Part shown: positions 19,497 to 28,095 of the stretch, piece after piece | Numbering within the stretch: position 1 is the stretch's first letter | Layout: every line of letters begins with the position of its first letter | Assembly (NCBI GenBank): GCA_964419225.1 | Contig: CAYQPF010000010.1 | Span: 1-64,000 of the forward strand | Origin: CAYQPF01 sp964419225 | Lineage (GTDB): Bacteria > Cloacimonadota > Cloacimonadia > Cloacimonadales > CAYQPF01 | Length of the DNA: 64,000 nt | Direction: 5' to 3' | Translations under genes and position numbers: made by a program | Notes under the pieces: model-generated | The model's database searches: none | What the model was told of the DNA's origin: nothing | Seen by the model: the letters and a program-made list of their open reading frames with translations, nothing else

Positions 19497-20579
19497 ATGA
19501 AAAATTTAATGTTAAGCATCGTGGTTTTAGTTTTGGTGGCTAATGTTTTTGGGGAAACCCGTTTAAAAGACATCAGTTCATTCACCGGATTGGAATCAAA
19601 ATCCGTGATAGGATACGGTTTGGTCGTAGGTTTGCAGGGTACGGGCGACGGCTCAAGCTCGCAAATGACCATTCAGTCGATCATGAATATGCTTGATCAT
19701 TTCGGGATATCAGTACCCATGAACAAGATCAGACCCAATAATGTGGCTGCAGTAATGGTGACTGGGATCATGCCTGCCTTTGCGAAGACAGGATCCGAGT
19801 TTGACGTTATAATTTCTTCGATTGGTGATGCCAGGAGTTTGGAGGGTGGAGTTCTATTAATGACTCCCCTTTCCGGAACCGATGACAAGCAATACGCCAT
19901 GGCACAGGGACCCGTGTCCATTGGCGGATTCAATGAGGAAACCAAACAAGTTAAAATCAGAAAGAATTATACAAATGTAGGCCGTATTCCCAACGGAGCA
20001 ATTGTAGAGAAAGAGATATACAGTCAGTTAGTCAGTAATGGCGAGTTATTATTAAACCTTAAGAACAGTGATTTTTCGACAGCTCAGAAAGTTGTATTAG
20101 CAATCAACAGGAATTTCCGCACGAAGCTTGCTTATGCAGAAGATGCTACCTCGATCGCAATAGCAGTACCTGATTCAGTGTTATCCCGCAAGAATCTGGT
20201 CGGCTTTATCTCCAGAATAGAGAATTTGCAGGTAACCCCTGAGACCTCGGCTAAAGTTGTGATCAATGAGAGAACAGGCACCATCGTAGCGGGTGGAAAT
20301 GTTCAGATCAGTGAAGTCGCTATATCTCACGGCAATCTTATTATAGAAATCAGAAACAGAACTACCACTACCAGCATAGGCAGATTGAGCCAGACTAATA
20401 CTGATGGCAAGGCTAATGTATCGAGTGAAATCGGAACAGTAATGGTGATGGAAGCAACGACTGTGCAGGAACTTGCGAGATCACTGAATAGTATAAAAGT
20501 CAGTCCGCGTGATATGATCTCGATCTTTCAATCATTGAAAGCATCCGGATCATTACAAGCCGAACTTGAGATATTGTAG
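19497..20579 (+). CDS. flgI: Flagellar P-ring protein FlgI
   Basis: FlgI forms the periplasmic P-ring around the flagellar rod in the peptidoglycan layer. A signal peptide (to about residue 19, VLVANVFG) is followed by the FlgI signature RLKDISSFTG...VIGYGLVVGLQGTGDG and by LLMTPLSG...AQGPVSIGG. The length of about 360 aa is full. AGAGGAA at 19484-19490 suits the ATG at 19497 better than the in-frame ATG at 19491. It is the first gene of a compact operon; flgH, the usual partner for the outer-membrane L-ring, is not next to it in this window. P-ring presence indicates a diderm cell. Confidence 0.96.
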   Translation: MKNLMLSIVVLVLVANVFGETRLKDISSFTGLESKSVIGYGLVVGLQGTGDGSSSQMTIQSIMNMLDHFGISVPMNKIRPNNVAAVMVTGIMPAFAKTGSEFDVIISSIGDARSLEGGVLLMTPLSGTDDKQYAMAQGPVSIGGFNEETKQVKIRKNYTNVGRIPNGAIVEKEIYSQLVSNGELLLNLKNSDFSTAQKVVLAINRNFRTKLAYAEDATSIAIAVPDSVLSRKNLVGFISRIENLQVTPETSAKVVINERTGTIVAGGNVQISEVAISHGNLIIEIRNRTTTTSIGRLSQTNTDGKANVSSEIGTVMVMEATTVQELARSLNSIKVSPRDMISIFQSLKASGSLQAELEIL

Positions 20580-20587
20580 GAGCAAAA

Positions 20588-21451
20588 ATGAGTATCAATC
20601 TGGTTAATTTGAATAACGATGTGAGTGCCAAGATGGAGCTGCAGAAGACTGAGGAATTAAAAAAACTCAATTCGAAGGCAGGTTCCGGAAAGAAAGAAGA
20701 TGTTGAAAAGGCGGCACAGGGATTCGAAACCATGATGATCAAGCAGATGCTGAATACAATGACTAAATCTTTAGAGAACGGTGGATTTTTTGGTGAGATG
20801 CCTGGTTCAGATTTTTATCAGGAAATGTATATGCAGAAGATTTCGGAGACGATGAGCAGACAGGGGCATTTTGGGATTGCAGACATGATCAAAAGACAGA
20901 TGACAAATGATTATACCAACCTTCCCATAAAGTCTGTAATGCCGGAGTTTGAGAAGACTGCAACACCAAGGGATAAGGAAACAACACCAAGGGAGAAGGA
21001 AGGAGTCAAAGAGGTACAAGCAGTTAAGGTAGAGAAAAGTGAGAGCACACCTAAGACCTTATTAAGCCGGTTGAACTTTTTGGAACCGATCATAACCAAG
21101 GCAGCCAACCTATTCCATGTAGAGAAGAATCTGATCAAAGCCATTATAGCTCAGGAGAGTTACGGCAATGGCAATGCAGTATCGAAATCAGGAGCCAAGG
21201 GTTTGATGCAGTTGATGGATGGTACGGCCAAGGATTTGGGAGTAACAGATCCTCACAATGCTGAGCAGAATATTATGGCCGGAACAAAGTATATTAAGCA
21301 GATGCTGGATAAATATCAGGATAAGGAAGTTGCTTTGGCAGCGTATAATGCCGGACCTGGAAATGTTGATAAGCATGGCGGGATACCGCCTTTTAAGGAA
21401 ACTCGCAATTACGTCAAAAAGGTAATCACCTTTTACGAAAACATGGAATAA
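20588..21451 (+). CDS. flgJ: FlgJ-type rod protein with SLT lytic transglycosylase domain
   Basis: The N-terminal rod-binding domain (about 35-105: AAQGFETMMIKQMLNTMTKS, GFFGEMPGSDFYQEMYMQ, FGIADMI) caps and guides rod assembly. A charged linker with repeated TPR(D/E)KE follows. The C-terminal part (about 160-287) is a lytic transglycosylase of the SLT family with catalytic Glu in IIAQESYGNG, GAKGLMQLM and AAYNAGPGNV, which opens peptidoglycan for the rod. This pairing differs from the enterobacterial FlgJ, where the enzyme half is a GH73 glucosaminidase. It starts 8 bp after the flgI stop. Confidence 0.93.
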   Translation: MSINLVNLNNDVSAKMELQKTEELKKLNSKAGSGKKEDVEKAAQGFETMMIKQMLNTMTKSLENGGFFGEMPGSDFYQEMYMQKISETMSRQGHFGIADMIKRQMTNDYTNLPIKSVMPEFEKTATPRDKETTPREKEGVKEVQAVKVEKSESTPKTLLSRLNFLEPIITKAANLFHVEKNLIKAIIAQESYGNGNAVSKSGAKGLMQLMDGTAKDLGVTDPHNAEQNIMAGTKYIKQMLDKYQDKEVALAAYNAGPGNVDKHGGIPPFKETRNYVKKVITFYENME

Positions 21452-21461
21452 GGAGAAACGC

Positions 21462-21962
21462 ATGGAAGCTTTAATCAAGGACTTCTTTAAGGCTTGGGAA
21501 GATGAAATCGCTGCGTACCAGGAAGTGGCTTTAATCCTGGGAGAGCAGAAATCAGCCTTAGTTGACTGGGATATCAAGAAATTCCAGAAAGTTAGTCAGG
21601 AAGCAGCTTTATTGATCAGTAATGCTAACAAATCCACCAATTTCAGGCATGACTTGATGGAAACATTGATAGTTACACATGATCTAAAGTTGGAGAATTA
21701 CTCCCTGAAAAACATCTTTGAAGTATTTTACAAAGACGAAGAGAAGGAAAAATCGAGTATATTCTTCAAGGTATTTTCGAATACTCTGAAGCAGATCGAC
21801 AAGTTTTCCGCACAGAACAAAGAGTTGATCAGAACAGGGCTTGAGCTTGTAGGTGAGAATTTGGAAATGATCGCAGACATCATCGACAAAGACAGAGTCT
21901 ATAGCCGGGTTGGCATGATTCAACCGAAACGCAATGCCATTTTATTAAACAAGAGGATTTAA
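21462..21962 (+). CDS. flgN: FlgN-type flagellar export chaperone
   Basis: The 166-aa helical protein sits between flgJ and flgK. Size, all-helical character (long amphipathic helices with EQKSALVDWDIKKFQ near the N-terminus) and position agree with FlgN, the cytoplasmic chaperone that holds FlgK and FlgL for export. Sequence conservation in this family is low, so the call rests partly on context. AAGGAG precedes the ATG; the stop is one base from the flgK start. Confidence 0.8.
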   Translation: MEALIKDFFKAWEDEIAAYQEVALILGEQKSALVDWDIKKFQKVSQEAALLISNANKSTNFRHDLMETLIVTHDLKLENYSLKNIFEVFYKDEEKEKSSIFFKVFSNTLKQIDKFSAQNKELIRTGLELVGENLEMIADIIDKDRVYSRVGMIQPKRNAILLNKRI

Positions 21963-21963
21963 A

Positions 21964-23346
21964 ATGATCAATCTGATAAATCTCGGGAAGAAAGCACTTG
22001 CAGTTAATGAGGCGAATATTGACATAACGGGTCATAATATTGCCAACATTAACACACCGGGATATAGCAGACAAAGATTAATCCAGGAAGCCAGTGCTCC
22101 TATGAGCGACATACTGGGGAATTATGGTTCCGGTGTTGAAATGACGAGAATCGAAAGAACCAGAGACCAGTATTTAGACCGTCAGTATCGTGATGCGAAC
22201 ACGGATTTGGGGTATTGGGAAAAGTCTTCTGCCAAGCTGAAAGAACTTGAATCAGCGGTAGGCGGACCAGATCAGAACAGTATTAGTACACAATTAAATC
22301 TCTTTTTTGACAATTGGGAATCTTTAGCCAATAATCCCAATAGTTCGATTCATAAGAGTAATTTAGTTGATCAGACAAAAGAACTTGTAAACAGCTTTCA
22401 TGACTTGCGAAACTCCTTAACAAATAAGAAAAAAGAAATCAATGATGAGATCGTTGCCAATGTAGGCAAAATTAACAAAATAACAGCAGAACTGGCTGAT
22501 TTGAATGCCAGAATTAAGATGTCGGAAAATGAGAATGCTCCGGCTAATGATTTGCGGGACAGATTTGATTATTTAGTTGATGATCTTTCCAAGATCGCCA
22601 ATGTTACGGTACAGACCAAAAATTCAGATGGCAACACCATAATTTATCTGGGATCCGACCTGATAGTAGCTTATGATGAAGCCAGAATGCTTTCAGTAGA
22701 TAGTAGTTCAGACGGGGAAATTGACCATTCCAAGGTAATCTGGAAAGACAATTTTGAAGAAGTAAACGGACTTAATAACGGTGAGTTAGCCGGATTAATC
22801 AACACACGTGACAACACGATCACAAATTACGAGAGTATGCTGGATCAGTTGGCAGTGAAGTTATCAGAAGTGGTCAATGACATTCATAAGACAGGATACG
22901 ATGCCCAGAATCCTCTAGGAAACGGAAAGAACTTTTTTAAATCTGATGTCACAGGAGCAGCTGATTTTAATTTATCAGATGAAATTCTGTATGATTTTAA
23001 TAATGTTTCCGTATCCGAGTCAGGGGAAGTTGGAGATAATCAGATAGCATTGCAAATAACCGACCTAAGATCAAGTAAAGCTTTCTCAGATAACCAGAGT
23101 TTAACTGAATATCTGGGAAGTCTTTTAACTCAAATAGGACGGGATTCAGATAAAGCTGCGACAAACAGTGAGAATCTGGGAACAACACTCAAGCAGGTAA
23201 ACAATTTTAGAGAAAGTGTCAAGGGAGTCTCTTTGAATGAAGAGTCTGCCAATTTGATCAAATATCAACAGACATATCAGGCCGCTGCGAAGATAATATC
23301 AATCGCAGATACAATGTTTTCAACAATAATAGGTTTAGTAAGATGA
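21964..23346 (+). CDS. flgK: Flagellar hook-associated protein 1 FlgK
   Basis: FlgK forms the first hook-filament junction ring. The N-terminus has the flagellar rod/hook signature (INLGKKALAVNEANIDITGH + NIANINTPGYSRQR) and the C-terminus ends with the matching coiled-coil motif (VSLNEESANLIKYQQTYQAA + AKIISIADTMFSTIIGLV). The 460-aa protein lacks the enlarged middle domains of enterobacterial FlgK and so is of the compact type. AAGAGGA precedes the ATG. Confidence 0.96.
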   Translation: MINLINLGKKALAVNEANIDITGHNIANINTPGYSRQRLIQEASAPMSDILGNYGSGVEMTRIERTRDQYLDRQYRDANTDLGYWEKSSAKLKELESAVGGPDQNSISTQLNLFFDNWESLANNPNSSIHKSNLVDQTKELVNSFHDLRNSLTNKKKEINDEIVANVGKINKITAELADLNARIKMSENENAPANDLRDRFDYLVDDLSKIANVTVQTKNSDGNTIIYLGSDLIVAYDEARMLSVDSSSDGEIDHSKVIWKDNFEEVNGLNNGELAGLINTRDNTITNYESMLDQLAVKLSEVVNDIHKTGYDAQNPLGNGKNFFKSDVTGAADFNLSDEILYDFNNVSVSESGEVGDNQIALQITDLRSSKAFSDNQSLTEYLGSLLTQIGRDSDKAATNSENLGTTLKQVNNFRESVKGVSLNEESANLIKYQQTYQAAAKIISIADTMFSTIIGLVR

Positions 23347-23386
23347 TTAAGAATAGATCATTAACATTCAACCAGGGAAGGTGCTT

Positions 23387-23641
23387 ATGTTAATTTTAAC
23401 ACGTAAAGTCGGAGAATCAATCCAAATTGGAGATTCCATTGAAGTAGTATTAGCAGAGATCAACAAGGGTTCTGTGAGAATAGGCATAAATGCTCCGAGA
23501 GATATGCCGGTGTATCGTAAGGAGATTTATCAGAAGATCTTACAGGAAAACCAGGAAGCTGCGGACTTTAGTTTAAACAATAAGGAATTCGACAGTCTGA
23601 ACCAATTGCTTACCCAAGTGGTAAAGACGGAGAAATCCTAA
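23387..23641 (+). CDS. csrA: Carbon storage regulator CsrA
   Basis: CsrA is a dimeric RNA-binding protein that represses or stabilises mRNAs through GGA motifs. The canonical start [16 protein letters not shown] and core ([30 protein letters not shown]) are intact, including the RNA-contacting R6 and the VRIGI strand. The tail is about 20 residues longer than E. coli CsrA. GGGAAGG at 23375-23381 sits just upstream of ATG 23387; a GTG at 23381 is in frame but would add two residues before the canonical start. Its place between flgK and flgL, with fliW three genes on, indicates a CsrA-FliW-flagellin checkpoint. Confidence 0.96.
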   Translation: MLILTRKVGESIQIGDSIEVVLAEINKGSVRIGINAPRDMPVYRKEIYQKILQENQEAADFSLNNKEFDSLNQLLTQVVKTEKS

Positions 23642-23654
23642 ATCGGGGGTTAGT

Positions 23655-24845
23655 ATGAGAGTGACCAATACTATGATGTATAACCAAATGATGACCAGTG
23701 TTTCGAACAATATGGAAACATATAACAGGTTAACAGAGCAGATGAGTACAGAGAGAAGGATAAACAATCCTTCAGATGATCCTGTAGGCTTTGGAGTAGC
23801 TCTGAATCAGCACACTGATCTATCTGCAACAAATCAATATGTGAAAAACATGAAGGAAGCTGAAGAGTTTTTGAAAGCAACAGACAGTGCACTGAATTCG
23901 ATAGATGATATCATCACGAATGTCAGGGAAATTGCAGAGACGAATGCCACAGAAACAGCCACAGCGACAAACCGTTCCATAGCTGCCGACCAGATCGACC
24001 AGTATATTGATCAATCCATAGAAATTGCGAACACTCAAGTACGAGACCGTTACATATTCTCCGGCTTCAAAACCGGAGATCCTGCTTATTCAACTCAGGG
24101 AAGAGTTTTAGATCCGTATGCCAATACGAACAATTTCTATCAGGGCAAGGTCGCTGCTTCCGGAGATTATCAATTAACCCAGAATCAGACCTATATGATC
24201 AAATTCACTCAGGGTGGAAATGTAGGAACAGCCGGAGCAGCAACTACGGCGAAATACAGTATCTCCACCGATAATGGAGCAACCTGGAGTGATGAACAAG
24301 ATTTTACCAGTCTTTCCGTGGATGTTATCGACAAAGACGGAATCGACTCCGGTTTGAATCTTGAATTTGATCCTGCAGAATTACATGAAGATGATGTCTT
24401 TAAACTCGACATCACTGCCGGTAATTATCAGGGAGACAATGGGAAGATTGATTACAATGCGAATAAGAATACCAGACTCACAACCAATGTAACAGGTCAG
24501 GAAGTTTTTGAAGACAACAAATATTTCCAGACACTGCATAAGCTGAGTCAGGCCTTGAAGAACAACAACCAACTGGAAATTGCCCAGTCAGTAGCAGACT
24601 TAAAAACCCTGCAGACAGATATGCAAACTCAGATCTCCTCAGCAGGTGTGAGCCTGAGCAGAGTTCAGGTTGCTCAGAGTAATCTGACATCGATGCAGGA
24701 GAATCTGACAGCCAGTATTCAGGATATAGAAAAGGTGGATGCAGTCCAAACGCTGACTCAGTTCACCATGGCAGAAAATGCTTTGAATGCCTCGGTAACA
24801 GCCCTGGCCAAAATATTCCCAAAGAGTCTTTTAAATTATTTATAA
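23655..24845 (+). CDS. flgL: Flagellar hook-associated protein 3 FlgL
   Basis: FlgL forms the second junction ring between hook and filament. The flagellin-like N-terminus (MRVTNTMMYNQMMTSVSNNM) and C-terminus (NLTSMQENLTASIQDIEKVD + AVQTLTQFTMAENALNASVT) are present, enclosing a variable middle of about 250 residues with Gly/Thr-rich strands. The length of 396 aa is usual. It follows csrA by 13 bp and precedes fliW by 16 bp. Confidence 0.95.
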   Translation: MRVTNTMMYNQMMTSVSNNMETYNRLTEQMSTERRINNPSDDPVGFGVALNQHTDLSATNQYVKNMKEAEEFLKATDSALNSIDDIITNVREIAETNATETATATNRSIAADQIDQYIDQSIEIANTQVRDRYIFSGFKTGDPAYSTQGRVLDPYANTNNFYQGKVAASGDYQLTQNQTYMIKFTQGGNVGTAGAATTAKYSISTDNGATWSDEQDFTSLSVDVIDKDGIDSGLNLEFDPAELHEDDVFKLDITAGNYQGDNGKIDYNANKNTRLTTNVTGQEVFEDNKYFQTLHKLSQALKNNNQLEIAQSVADLKTLQTDMQTQISSAGVSLSRVQVAQSNLTSMQENLTASIQDIEKVDAVQTLTQFTMAENALNASVTALAKIFPKSLLNYL

Positions 24846-24861
24846 ACACAAGGAGAGAATC

Positions 24862-25308
24862 ATGAAAATCAACACCAGATGTTTCGGAGAAGTTGAAGTC
24901 AATCCTTCAACAGTTATCACCTTCACAAACGGCATACTAGGATTTCCTAACAGTAAGAATTACATTCTTATTGATCACAATGAGAAATCACCGCTCAAGT
25001 GGCTTCAATCGGTAGATGAACCACAATTAGCTTTTGTTGTTACGAATCCCAATCTTTTCAAGGAAGATTATATCATCAACATCTTCAAGAAAGATTTAGA
25101 GGATCTGAATGTAGAGAACACAGGCAGTGTAATCCATTTGGTCATTGTTACAGTTCCCAGAGATCCAAGCAAGATGACAGCCAATCTCAGAGCTCCCATC
25201 CTGATCAATACTGAGAACAATCTGGCCAAGCAATTCATTATTGATGATATTGATTATGAAATCAAGTTTGGTTTGATCCCTGAAGAAAGAGTTGCAAAAG
25301 TAATCTAA
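24862..25308 (+). CDS. fliW: Flagellar assembly factor FliW
   Basis: FliW binds flagellin and CsrA and relieves CsrA repression when flagellin is low. The family signature is clear: MKINTRCFGEVEVNPSTVIT + FTNGILGFPNSKNYILID, SPLKWLQSVDEPQLAFVVTN, then VIVTVPRDPSKMTANLRAPI. The length of 148 aa is typical. AAGGAG precedes the ATG. It is the last gene of the flagellar operon. Confidence 0.96.
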   Translation: MKINTRCFGEVEVNPSTVITFTNGILGFPNSKNYILIDHNEKSPLKWLQSVDEPQLAFVVTNPNLFKEDYIINIFKKDLEDLNVENTGSVIHLVIVTVPRDPSKMTANLRAPILINTENNLAKQFIIDDIDYEIKFGLIPEERVAKVI

Positions 25309-25894
25309 TGTAGCAGGCAGTAAAAGCATAACCAAAGAAGGGATTCTTACCATGTCCAGGGATGGATAGGTTATGGTTTTTGGGAGGATGAGTATAAGAA
25401 ATAAATATAGTATTTGAATTTTTAAGAAGCAGTGGAAAAAGAGACTCATTTAGAGAATTATTTAACAAAGATAGACAGGATATACAGGATTAGAAAAGTA
25501 ATAATGTAGAAAGGTATATATAAGTTTTGAGATACCGTTGGCATTAATTCAGGAATTTAAGACTAAGCAGGAGAAGGAAACTCATCCTCTGATCCTTCCC
25601 TTAAAAGGGAAGGACGCACTGAATCCATATATTATTCGAGAGATTGGGCAGCTTGCCCAATTAAAGTGTCGAGTGCTAGTAGGAGAAGATAAAGTTTAAG
25701 TTACTAAGACTTAAACTGATAGGGAACGAGAATTATTATACAACTAAGGTTAAAGTCGGATCAATAAAAACAATCATATTATTAATGAAACGTTTTTAAG
25801 CAATAATAGTTTATTATATTGACAGGTAAAATTATTCTGGAAAGCTATGTTTAAGAGTGAATCTTGAATAATTACGATTAATGATGGAGGTAGT
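25309..25894. other. 586-bp spacer with repeats and small hairpins
   Basis: No gene seen. It contains a GATAGACAGGATATACAGGA repeat (about 25471-25490, the family seen at 7958), a CCTTCCCTTAAAAGGGAAGG hairpin (about 25594-25613) and a TTGGGCAGCTTGCCCAA hairpin (about 25645-25661). A TTGACA at 25819 may belong to the promoter of the next gene, but no convincing -10 follows. Confidence 0.5.
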
Positions 25895-28087
25895 ATGAGA
25901 AAATATGTATATTGGTCATGTTGGGTGTTTTTATTGCTTATTGTTTCCTGTACACAAAGAAATCCATTAGCAGTAGAAGACTCAAATTTAATTATTGGAC
26001 AATGTAATGGAAGCAAAATTGAGATTCCTGGTGATTCTACAGAATATTTATTTCGGCAGGAATTCAGTTGGGATACGAGAAATTTAAATAATCCTAAATT
26101 TGCTATCAGGTTTACAACGACAAATGCTGATTTACCGGAAGGGGTTTTTACTGATGCGGAAGGCTGGGTTTACCATTATCAGGCTGGTGCTGACACTTCG
26201 GTACCATTATCCTCCCCGGATTGTGAAAGAACGATCTGGACAACTCAAAAATATTATCAGACTTTTATAAAATCACATCAGCAAAACATTGCTTATTTTA
26301 TTAATAAAATAGAAATCAAATGTCTTGATAGAAATAATAAGGCATATAATGCAGAAAAAGTATTTAACACAGAAAGAATCATACAAACGAAGATATTATC
26401 ACCGAATGTTCCGAATGGTGCAGAATGCGGTGATGGAATCAGAGTAAAGGTTCAAGAAGTTACCGGAGACATTTTCATGGATGGTTTGTATGCAGATCAT
26501 TTCATGGTGAGGGTTAATATTGTTGATACACTGGGGACTATGATTCAGGAAGGTGAATGGGTTAATACTAATACTTTTGAGAATATGCGGGATTTTGTAT
26601 TGAATCAGAACACTACTCCCCACCTTACAGTAAACACAAATCCAGCACACAGGAATCAGATTCAGGTATATTGTGTCACACATTCAGGAGTGCAGGAAGG
26701 AACACCTCAATCAACAATTATCAATGTAAAAGATACTTATTATCCTGTAGCTTGTATTTATCCTTTGATTACAACAGGTCTTGGAGATAATCATTTTACA
26801 TATGATATTCCACAAGTTTCCAATTTTAATTTTTTAGAGGAATACCATTCGGACGGATATCATTTCGCACAGCCTTTATTTATCAAATACAGCAATGAAG
26901 AATTTTCTTTCGAAGCCATTGGGAGTAATAATTTTAGAATTGATCTTAATTGGGGATTTAATGGAGAATTTACTTCGAATTACCCAGTTCAAAAACCAAG
27001 AAATGAATTACTTAATAGTAATGCTTACTATTATTATTCGGAAGTACGGTACTATTATCTGCAACTTGACTTGGAAGCCAATTTTCTCCCGGCATTGGCA
27101 AATCATATTGTGACATTACCTGGCGAAGGCAATTGGATTAAACTTCCGGCTAATCATCCACAAGCTAAAAGAATAGTAATGAGCAATCTTTATACTGGTG
27201 AGCATATTTTCAAGATTAAGGTAGAGGATTTATCCGGGAAAATCTCACAGGAACCAGCAGAATACAAATTCAAAATAGTGGAACCAATACCATTTTCAGA
27301 AAAACAAGGCATCTTGATTGTGGATGATGAGCAGGCTCAAATGAATATCTCTCCTGATCTTCTGATTGACAATTTCTACACTCAAGCACTACAAAACATC
27401 AGTATGTCGAAAACTGTCATCGATCTGGACAGTCTTTCTAATGTGTTTGGTTACAACTCTCCATATTTTGATGACGGTGAAATCATTTCTTCTTGTGAAT
27501 TGCAGAAATATAAATATATTATTTGGCACTCTGATAATCCAACATTTAATAATACTTACAGATTTAACAAAAGTAATGATGCTATAAATTTAGCACTAAA
27601 GAATGGTACTACTTTTATATTAAGCAGCGGGGCAGTTTTTAAGAAGATCTCTGATGAAGAAAGGTATACCCGGAATATGTTTACTAAATACTTTGGCATT
27701 TCACCCAACAAGAATGACGTACTTGCAGTAAGTTCAAACCAAAATAATTATCCTTATATGGTTGGAGCAATGGGTTTGGCTAATCTTCCGACATTGAATC
27801 TTAATCTTAGTGAAACCCAATTTTGTCCAATTGTCAGAACAAGACAAGGATTAAGCTGGGTAACATACTTTCTCAACAGCACAGCCACACCAATCTATTC
27901 TTTTATCTGTAAACCTGTCGGCACCGGTACTTATGATCCGACCCAGGCACAATATGACTTGTACAATGGAAAAACAATTGGTTTGAAGAAAGTTACAGGT
28001 AATACTACTGCTTACTTGTTGGGATTCCCGCTTTCTTACATGAATTTGAGCGAAGTAACAGCCTTTTTTAACCAGGTAATCAATTAG
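25895..28087 (+). CDS. Large lipoprotein of unknown function
   Basis: The 730-aa protein starts with a signal peptide and lipobox (LLLIVSC, Cys at residue 19), so it is predicted to be anchored in a membrane. The body is rich in Asn, Tyr and beta-strand-like segments and has no domain I can name. The region at about 390-460 (AEYKFKIVEPIPFSEKQGIL) looks like the end of an Ig-like module, and the following part (ILIVDDEQAQMN ... LQKYKYIIWHSDNP) resembles a Rossmann-like fold used in some secreted peptidase-associated domains. There is no YPNPFNP tail. GGAGG precedes the ATG. It is 8 bp upstream of the next surface protein, so the two form an operon. Confidence 0.72.
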   Translation: MRKYVYWSCWVFLLLIVSCTQRNPLAVEDSNLIIGQCNGSKIEIPGDSTEYLFRQEFSWDTRNLNNPKFAIRFTTTNADLPEGVFTDAEGWVYHYQAGADTSVPLSSPDCERTIWTTQKYYQTFIKSHQQNIAYFINKIEIKCLDRNNKAYNAEKVFNTERIIQTKILSPNVPNGAECGDGIRVKVQEVTGDIFMDGLYADHFMVRVNIVDTLGTMIQEGEWVNTNTFENMRDFVLNQNTTPHLTVNTNPAHRNQIQVYCVTHSGVQEGTPQSTIINVKDTYYPVACIYPLITTGLGDNHFTYDIPQVSNFNFLEEYHSDGYHFAQPLFIKYSNEEFSFEAIGSNNFRIDLNWGFNGEFTSNYPVQKPRNELLNSNAYYYYSEVRYYYLQLDLEANFLPALANHIVTLPGEGNWIKLPANHPQAKRIVMSNLYTGEHIFKIKVEDLSGKISQEPAEYKFKIVEPIPFSEKQGILIVDDEQAQMNISPDLLIDNFYTQALQNISMSKTVIDLDSLSNVFGYNSPYFDDGEIISSCELQKYKYIIWHSDNPTFNNTYRFNKSNDAINLALKNGTTFILSSGAVFKKISDEERYTRNMFTKYFGISPNKNDVLAVSSNQNNYPYMVGAMGLANLPTLNLNLSETQFCPIVRTRQGLSWVTYFLNSTATPIYSFICKPVGTGTYDPTQAQYDLYNGKTIGLKKVTGNTTAYLLGFPLSYMNLSEVTAFFNQVIN

Positions 28088-28095
28088 GGGGAATA

